Origin: Muraenolepis orangiensis
Taxonomy: Eukaryota > Chordata > Actinopteri > Gadiformes > Muraenolepididae
Direction of reading: 5' to 3'
DNA: 64,000 bases
Assembly: GCA_027704905.1 (NCBI GenBank)
Contig: CM051005.1
Coordinates: 16,373,544 to 16,437,543 of the forward strand
Under the pieces are notes generated by a model. The model did no database searches. It saw only the letters and a program-made list of their open reading frames with translations, and was not told the origin of the DNA. The position numbers and the translations under genes are program-made. Positions 61,838 to 64,000 of this stretch are shown piece by piece (within the stretch, counting starts at the first letter, position 1; every line of letters starts with the position of its first letter).

Positions 61838-63238
61838 AAACATTAATATCTGAGGTGACATCTGTTCAATATGAGCTCGCAGAATAATTTAGATTCTGAT
61901 TAAATAATCCAGAATATAATATAATATATAATATATAATATATATAATAAAAAAATATAAAAAATAATATAAAATATAAAATATATCCATAGCTTCAGAA
62001 GCTGAAAATAATTAGAACACTCACAACTTAAAATCAGCGGCAAATCTTCAAATTATAAAATTGAGTAAAAAAACAACAACACATTTCTCAAAGAAAAAAA
62101 AGCTAAATTGAACACACTTGTACAGAACACGAATCTTCCTGAAAGAAATGTGATCAGCCCTAATATCCACTGGGTGGGAACACCAGCTGAAACTCTGAGG
62201 CTTTGAGGAAAAAAAAAAACATCGAGAAAAAACCCTTAGCCCCAGGCGGGGGAAAATGGCAAGCGGTCAGGGAGTGGCTCTCACAGGCTCTAGTGTAGCG
62301 CATACCTCGGATCACAGGGTACCTGTCCGGACCTGTCTGTTACCACATGTATAGTATAGTGCACAACACAAGTGTCAAGTCAATAAGACAAACACCTTCC
62401 TACTACTCATTTTGCTAAGGGGCGCAAAACCCTTAGTTTGGTGTGCCTGGTGTTTTTGGTTTGTTGTAGCAGTGAGTGGGGCTTTGTGTTGTTCATATGT
62501 TGAGCACACGAATTAAACCGACCTTGGAATAGGAAGAGTCGTCCTTATATATCGTTGTTTATTGGGATTTTGTTTTTCACCGTCAGGCACGTTTCATAGT
62601 AAACAACAGTACCTATTTACAAGAGATTTACATTGACAGAGAACAAATATTGCATATATAAATGTATAATAACATATTTTGAATATGTAAATATATGAAC
62701 GATAAAAGATTACCGTAATGCACAAACTTATTATGCAAATCTGACTTTTGTAGGTGCACACAATGGCCACAAGAGGGCAGCAGGTGTATAGGATTTCCCT
62801 GCTAGCGGCAAGAACGCTTGATGTGCAACACGTTACGGAGAAATGTAAACCATCTTTGGTCAATAGCTATGAAAGGCATTCAGGGTGCCTTTGAAGCTTT
62901 TAACAGTCTGGAAAAACCATGTCAAGAATGAGGTTGACAAATTTCCTACATCTCCTATTGTGAAGAAGTGCAGTTTGGTAGCGAGTTTAGTAGAAGACTC
63001 CATGAATGGACATAGAGGGTCTAGAATAATAATGTTTCTCTGTATTTATATATGTCAGCAACTAAACCCACTGTTGTTTTCCATTTAGACTTATATATTG
63101 CCGTACTTGTTTTCAATGTATTCAAGATATAAAAGTTTGCTGCATCATTTTCAAATGATTTTACATCTACGGTGATGAAGTTGTTTGCAGCTGCTCTGGA
63201 ACCTATCATGTACATATTGTAATGCATGTGTACGGAGA

Positions 63239-63298
63239 CAGTGGTCCAACTGTTTGTTCATCTAGTGGTCCAACTGCTCATCTAGTGGTCCAACTGCT
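63239..63298. repeat. Detached copy of the cldn1 intron 3 minisatellite
   Basis: Three units (gtggtccaactgtttgttca, tctagtggtccaactgctca, tctagtggtccaactgct) identical to units of 58800-60860 but 2.4 kb beyond that array, in unrelated flanks. Confidence 0.95.
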
Positions 63299-63641
63299 TT
63301 TACAAAATGTAAAATGGAGATTGGCTCAGAGGACGGGATCAAACAAACACAATAAACATACAAACAAATAACCAATAGGTCTAGTATTATTGACTCAAAA
63401 TGGATTGCTTTAAGATCCGTAAGACATGTTCAGGACTATATGAGTGCACATCGTCAACTGACCATCTCTCAAAACCTCTTAACGACCATATTACGTGTGT
63501 CTATGTTATACACTGCAACCTTTGTATTCATTCTTATAGCTATTCTACTTACGCATTCAATTATCTGCCATGTTTGTAACATTTTTTTAGGCTGTTTATT
63601 GAATCAATTACAAGCCATGCCGTCTCCGTAGGGATTCCATA

Positions 63642-63669
63642 CAGTAGCCACGGTAAGCCGTGGCTACTG
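63642..63669. other. Perfect 12-bp hairpin
   Basis: cagtagccacgg, loop taag, ccgtggctactg. No T-run follows; function is unknown. Confidence 0.75.
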
Positions 63670-64000
63670 GATCAGATCGGCCTGATGGCTTAATCTGCGG
63701 CAGATAGAAAGAAGGTGGCCACAGGCCGCCCTACGTGGGTGACCTTATTAACCCCCGCGGGAGCGGAATGAGCTAAAACGATTACATCTGTTATGCAGGA
63801 TTATATTGGAACAATTAGTATCATTTGGAACAAGTGGATGGCCTAGCCTGCATGTTTTAGCATGTTGGTTTGGTAGTAAGGGTGGGAATTCATTCTGACA
63901 AATGGAAATAGACACGCTTGCTGGGCTGGGGAACACTTTCTTTTTTTCCCTTTTTTTCCTTCCTTGCGAGGTCATGTAAGCCCATGTGACTCATATGGGT

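Larger units (their letters stand above)
61838..64000. other. Spacer downstream of cldn1
   Basis: No coding exon was recognised. AT-only DNA is at 61915-61990. A detached minisatellite fragment is at 63239-63298 and a perfect hairpin at 63642-63669. The remainder is unremarkable. Confidence 0.5.

Noticed and set aside
62885..63088. 67-aa plus-strand frame downstream of cldn1
   Set aside because: Slight resemblance to transposase-like text but no motif and no flanking homology.

Overview
The window is vertebrate nuclear DNA, almost certainly from a ray-finned fish. It has short GT-AG introns, tRNA-derived SINE heads, 5'-truncated LINE tails of fish type, and very many long microsatellites. 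By eye, tandem repeats cover about 5.5 kb. That density of (AC)n/(TC)n tracts and minisatellites recalls codfishes (Gadiformes), but this is an inference. All gene models below were spliced by hand; the complete ones keep frame from start to stop, and the partial gk5 model keeps frame throughout.

Layout. (1) 302-3496, minus: the 5' part of gk5 (glycerol kinase 5), running off the left edge. (2) 4777-8717, plus: a 12-exon, four-RRM nucleolin-like gene, divergent from gk5. (3) 10924-31812, plus: a complete 32-exon atp13a3-type P5B ATPase (1,248 aa). (4) 31813-40398: intergenic. (5) 40683-41882, plus: a four-exon hes1/her6-type bHLH-Orange-WRPW repressor with a recognisable Hes1-like core promoter just upstream. 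(6) 41883-52600: a second intergenic desert with LINE, SINE and DNA-transposon debris. (7) 52625-54235, minus: cpn2 (carboxypeptidase N subunit 2), one coding exon. (8) 57067-61622, plus: cldn1 (claudin-1), four exons, with a 2-kb minisatellite in its last intron.

The set atp13a3 / hes1 / cpn2 / cldn1 corresponds to a human 3q28-q29 neighbourhood. gk5 and the nucleolin-like gene do not belong to that block in human, so a teleost rearrangement lies to the left of atp13a3. The genes share no pathway: polyamine transport (atp13a3), Notch-responsive repression (her6), plasma carboxypeptidase stabilisation (cpn2), tight junctions (cldn1), glycerol phosphorylation (gk5) and nucleolar RNA binding (nucleolin-like). 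her6 lies between two large gene-poor stretches, as expected of a developmental regulator with distant enhancers.

The most unusual observations concern tandem repeats at splice sites. A 52-bp minisatellite of 17 copies has captured the end of an atp13a3 exon together with its 5' splice site. Two exons, one in atp13a3 and one in cldn1, are bracketed by complementary (TG)n and (CA)n tracts. Several atp13a3 acceptors use a (TC)n or (CTC)n microsatellite as polypyrimidine tract.
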